Of a stretch of 64,000 bases of DNA, positions 60,454 through 64,000 are shown in pieces; position 1 is the first letter of the stretch, and every line of letters starts with the position of its first letter. Below the pieces are notes generated by a model that was not told where the DNA came from, did no database searches, and saw only the letters and a program-made list of their open reading frames with translations. Location: the NCBI RefSeq assembly GCF_022664395.1, contig NZ_JAKRET010000007.1, positions 124,001 to 188,000 on the forward strand, read 5' to 3'. Source of the DNA: Sphingomonas lacusdianchii (GTDB lineage Bacteria; Pseudomonadota; Alphaproteobacteria; Sphingomonadales; Sphingomonadaceae). Position numbers and translations under genes: made by a program.

Positions 60454-62307
60454 GTGAACCCCGCACCTCTGGTAGCACTTGTCGGCAATCCCAATGCCGG
60501 CAAGACCGCGCTGTTCAACGCGCTGACCGGTGCCCGGCAAAAGGTCGGCAACTATCCCGGCGTTACCGTCGAACGCCATTCGGGTCGCCTCGCGCTCGAC
60601 GACGGGCGACCGGTCGAGTTGGTCGACCTGCCTGGTACCTACAGCCTCGATCCCTCCAGCCCCGATGAAGCGGTCACGCGCGACGTCGTGCTCGGGCGGC
60701 AGGCGGGCGAGCGGGTGCCCGATGCGATGATCGTCGTCGCCGATGCGACCAATCTCGACAATCACCTCCGCTTCGTCCTCCAGCTGAAGTCGCTCGGGCG
60801 GCCGATGGTGCTGGCGCTCAACATGATCGACATGGCGGCGCGCGACGGGTTGAAGATCGACCTGGCCGTGCTGTCCGCCGAACTCGACCTGCCGGTCGTG
60901 GCGACCGTGGCCGTGCGCAAGCGCGGGCTCGACGAATTGCGCGCAGCGCTGGCTGCCGCGCTGTCGGGGGGTGCGCGATCGGCACCGATCGACGAGGTCG
61001 ACGCCGATATCCGCCATTTCCAGCGCGAGGCGCGCCGCATCGCCCGCACCGCGGTGGTCGAACAGCCCCGCTCGCGCGCGGTGACCCGCGGCGTCGACCG
61101 CATCGCGCTGCACCCGGTCGCCGGCCCGATCCTGCTGCTCGCCATCCTGTTCGTCATGTTCCAGGCGGTGTTCAGCTGGTCCGAAGCGCCGATCGGCTGG
61201 ATCGAGGGCGCGCAGGGCTGGTTGGCCGACACCACAGTGGCGACGCTGCCCGACAATTTCCTGCGTGACCTGCTGGTCGAAGGGGTCATCAACGGCGTCG
61301 GATCGGTCGTTGTGTTCCTGCCGCAGATCCTGATCCTGTTCGTGTTCATCCTGCTGCTCGAGGCATCGGGATATATGGTCCGCGCCGCCTTCCTGATGGA
61401 CCGATTGATGAGCGGGGTCGGCCTGTCGGGCCGCGCCTTCATCCCGCTGCTGTCGTCCTTCGCCTGCGCGATTCCCGGCATCATGGCGACGCGCTCGATC
61501 GACGATCCGAAGGAACGGCTGACCACGATCCTGATCGCGCCGCTGATGACCTGTTCGGCGCGGCTGCCGGTCTATGCGGTGATCATCGGCGCGTTCATCC
61601 CGGCGCGGCAGGTGCTGCCGGGCGTGGGGTTGCAGGGGCTGGTGCTGCTGGTGCTGTACCTGACCGGCATATTGGGCGCGGTCATCGCGGCCTTCGTCCT
61701 GCGCCGGACCGCGACCAAGGGCGTGGGCGGCGGTTTCCTGATGGAAATGCCGCGCTATCAGCTGCCCTCGATCCGCGACATCGCGATCGGGCTGTGGCAG
61801 CGTGCCTATGTCTTCCTGCGCCGCGCCGGCACGATCATCCTGCAGGTCACGGTCGCCTTGTGGCTGCTCACCTCCTACCCGGTCGCACCGGCGGGGGTGA
61901 AGCAGTCCGAATATTCGATCGCCGGGCGGATCGCGTCGGGGCTGGAGGTCGTGCTGCGGCCGATCGGCTTCAACCATGAAATGTCGCTGGCGGTGATCCC
62001 TGCGATGGCCGCGCGCGAAGTCGCGGTGTCGGCGCTCCAGACCGTCTACGCCATCGACGCGGCGGATGAAGAACAGGGTGCGCAGGAACTGGGCGGGCGG
62101 CTGGCCGGGCGCTGGAGCCTTGCCACCGCGCTCGCCTTCCTCGCGTGGTTCGTGTTCGCGCCGCAATGCCTGTCGACCATCGCGGTCGCGCGGCGCGAGA
62201 CCAATGGCTGGAAATGGCCGCTGGTGATGATCGGCTATCTCTTCGCGCTGGCCTATATCGCGGCGGGCGCGACCTATTGGACGGCGGTCGCCTTCGGGTT
62301 GGGGTGA
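60454..62307 (+). CDS. feoB: Ferrous iron transporter FeoB
   Basis: The 617-residue protein has an N-terminal G domain (G1 GNPNAGKT 11-18, G3 DLPGTYSL, G4 NMID), a guanine-dissociation-inhibitor region and about eight membrane helices with GATE-type motifs (the first includes IPGIMATRSI). It imports Fe2+ under low oxygen. The start is GTG. No FeoC is present. It follows feoA directly and likely shares its iron-dependent control. Confidence 0.95.
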   Translation: MNPAPLVALVGNPNAGKTALFNALTGARQKVGNYPGVTVERHSGRLALDDGRPVELVDLPGTYSLDPSSPDEAVTRDVVLGRQAGERVPDAMIVVADATNLDNHLRFVLQLKSLGRPMVLALNMIDMAARDGLKIDLAVLSAELDLPVVATVAVRKRGLDELRAALAAALSGGARSAPIDEVDADIRHFQREARRIARTAVVEQPRSRAVTRGVDRIALHPVAGPILLLAILFVMFQAVFSWSEAPIGWIEGAQGWLADTTVATLPDNFLRDLLVEGVINGVGSVVVFLPQILILFVFILLLEASGYMVRAAFLMDRLMSGVGLSGRAFIPLLSSFACAIPGIMATRSIDDPKERLTTILIAPLMTCSARLPVYAVIIGAFIPARQVLPGVGLQGLVLLVLYLTGILGAVIAAFVLRRTATKGVGGGFLMEMPRYQLPSIRDIAIGLWQRAYVFLRRAGTIILQVTVALWLLTSYPVAPAGVKQSEYSIAGRIASGLEVVLRPIGFNHEMSLAVIPAMAAREVAVSALQTVYAIDAADEEQGAQELGGRLAGRWSLATALAFLAWFVFAPQCLSTIAVARRETNGWKWPLVMIGYLFALAYIAAGATYWTAVAFGLG

Positions 62308-62321
62308 TTGATGCAATCAAG

Positions 62322-62440
62322 CCCGTTCGTGCTGAGTAGGGGCTGAGCGCAGTCGAAGACCCGTATCGAAGCACTTGGCCGCAGACGGTCCTTCGATACG
62401 CCGTTTCGACAGGCTCAACGGCTACTCAGGACGAACGGCG
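62322..62440. repeat. Intergenic inverted repeat between feoB and DUF4169
   Basis: Left arm ccgttcgtgctgagtagg (62323-62340) and right arm ctactcaggacgaacgg (62422-62438) are inverted copies. Inner arms (cccgtatcgaag / cttcgatacg) match too. It lies between convergent feoB and the DUF4169 gene and has the look of the widespread sphingomonad palindromes near gene ends. Confidence 0.8.
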
Positions 62441-62456
62441 TCGTTGATGATCGGGA

Positions 62457-62633
62457 TTACTCTTCCCGCTTCACCCCATCCAGCAACGCCTTACGCCGCG
62501 CGGCATCGGCGTCGTCGCGTGCCTTCTCGACGGCGGTCCGTCCGAACTTTGCGCGGTTGGCGTCGGCTTCATGGGCACGTTCCGCCTTGGCGGGGGCCTT
62601 GCGGAAACGGTTGAGGTTGATGACGTCGCCCAT
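62457..62633 (-). CDS. DUF4169 family protein
   Basis: The 58-residue basic protein begins MGDVINLNRFRKAPAKAERA and continues as a charged helix (NRAKFGRTAVEKARDDADAARRKA). This matches DUF4169, a small alphaproteobacterial family with no known function. The ATG at 62633 starts the family motif directly. Longer frames upstream are shadows. Confidence 0.85.
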   Translation of the reverse strand: MGDVINLNRFRKAPAKAERAHEADANRAKFGRTAVEKARDDADAARRKALLDGVKREE

Positions 62634-62752
62634 CGCGGTTCCTTTCGACGTGAAATCTGCCGCGCGACCGCCGGATTGACCAGTCCGAAACGCATGTTGC
62701 CGCAAATGATGCCACGGCGTAGCGGGCGCAGCCGGGGAAGGGCGATAGGCGG

Positions 62753-63670
<918 letters not shown>

Positions 63671-63737
63671 CGCTCTGGCAATGCGCGGCGCACTCGCATA
63701 ACAGCGACGATCAGGTTTCGAACGAGGAATTTCAGCG

Positions 63738-64000
63738 ATGGCTGGTAGCGTCAACAAGGTCATTCTGGTGGGCAATCTGGGCCGCGACCCCGAGTCGCGC
63801 TCGTTCCAGAATGGCGGCAAGGTGGTGAACCTGCGCATTGCCACGTCGGAATCGTGGAAGGACCGCAATTCCGGCGAGCGCAAGGAAAAGACCGAATGGC
63901 ATTCGGTCGCGATCTTCAACGAAGGGCTGGCCAACGTCGCCGAACGCTTCCTGCGCAAGGGCTCGAAAGTCTATATCGAAGGCCAGCTCCAGACGCGGAA
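63738..64000 (+). CDS. ssb: Single-stranded DNA-binding protein, 5' part
   Basis: The frame is open to the window end, giving 87 residues. It has the OB-fold start [19 protein letters not shown], then [40 protein letters not shown] and [13 protein letters not shown], all matching SSB. SSB coats single-stranded DNA during replication and repair. The ATG at 63738 has a gagg site upstream. The C-terminal tip that binds partners is outside the window. Confidence 0.96.
   Translation, partial: MAGSVNKVILVGNLGRDPESRSFQNGGKVVNLRIATSESWKDRNSGERKEKTEWHSVAIFNEGLANVAERFLRKGSKVYIEGQLQTR

Noticed and set aside
60172..62316. 714-codon minus-strand frame
   Set aside because: It is antisense to feoA and feoB, with no recognisable motif and shadow-like composition.

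Overview
This is chromosomal DNA from a high-GC alphaproteobacterium, most likely of the order Sphingomonadales (Sphingomonas or a close relative). The evidence is the gene order hemE-hemJ-rho-mnmE-mnmG-rsmG-parA-parB, a CarD/FdxA/S4 block, an MmcB-type repair nuclease, a COQ9-family protein, a CBP3-type ubiquinol-cytochrome c chaperone, a TonB receptor with a TetR neighbour, GANTC sites near the putative origin, and many small REP-like palindromes. There is no rRNA or tRNA gene, CRISPR array, prophage or recognisable insertion sequence. Almost everything is core genome.

Layout. 0.1-8.9 kb: serC, a lone receiver protein, two exported genes (M48 protease, DsbA-like), an ABC exporter pair, an atypical SDR and an AsmA-like protein. 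9.0-16.4 kb: translation genes rpmI-rplT, pheS-pheT with an epimerase, and prfC, plus a GIY-YIG protein beside a REP pair. 16.6-23.6 kb: MFS transporter, TonB receptor divergent from a TetR regulator, a DUF177/CBP3 pair, BamE and an RcnB-like protein. 23.8-27.9 kb: an NfrB-like membrane glycosyltransferase overlapping an unknown exported protein, then a TSUP permease overlapping a TIGR02186-type protein. 27.9-34.8 kb, all minus strand: mmcB, cell-wall hydrolase, DUF1491, thioesterase, ptsN, hpf, dnaQ, coaE, aroE, maf and a DUF299 regulator.

34.76-35.07 kb is a 313-bp gap holding three perfect and one near-perfect DnaA box, four GANTC sites and an AT-rich patch. It lies between divergent DUF299 and hemE genes, the same neighbours as the Caulobacter origin, so I call it oriC. 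Transcription runs away from it for about 7 kb to the left and 11 kb to the right. Six ParB-type parS palindromes are scattered from 14.0 to 50.6 kb, and parAB is 7.5 kb from the origin. The window is therefore the replication-origin/centromere domain of the chromosome.

35.1-45.7 kb, all plus strand: hemE, hemJ, rho, a small DUF6489-like protein, mnmE, mnmG, rsmG, parA, parB and a HerA-like ATPase. 45.7-54.9 kb: M23 peptidase, SUV3-like helicase with S4 protein, fdxA, carD, two tandem DUF2807 proteins, an Old Yellow Enzyme and an EamA transporter. 55.1-59.3 kb, minus strand: a three-gene overlapping operon of exported proteins around an M48 peptidase, an aromatic/aspartate aminotransferase and a monothiol-like glutaredoxin. 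59.4-64 kb: COQ9, feoA-feoB behind a Fur-box-like palindrome, DUF4169, a GH114-like lipoprotein and the start of ssb.

Repeats: four related, nested inverted repeats of about 200-250 bp lie between 6.5 and 21.2 kb, each directly after a plus-strand gene. Other unrelated long inverted repeats lie at 1-125, 9717-9812, 17901-18036, 54942-55131 and 62322-62440.
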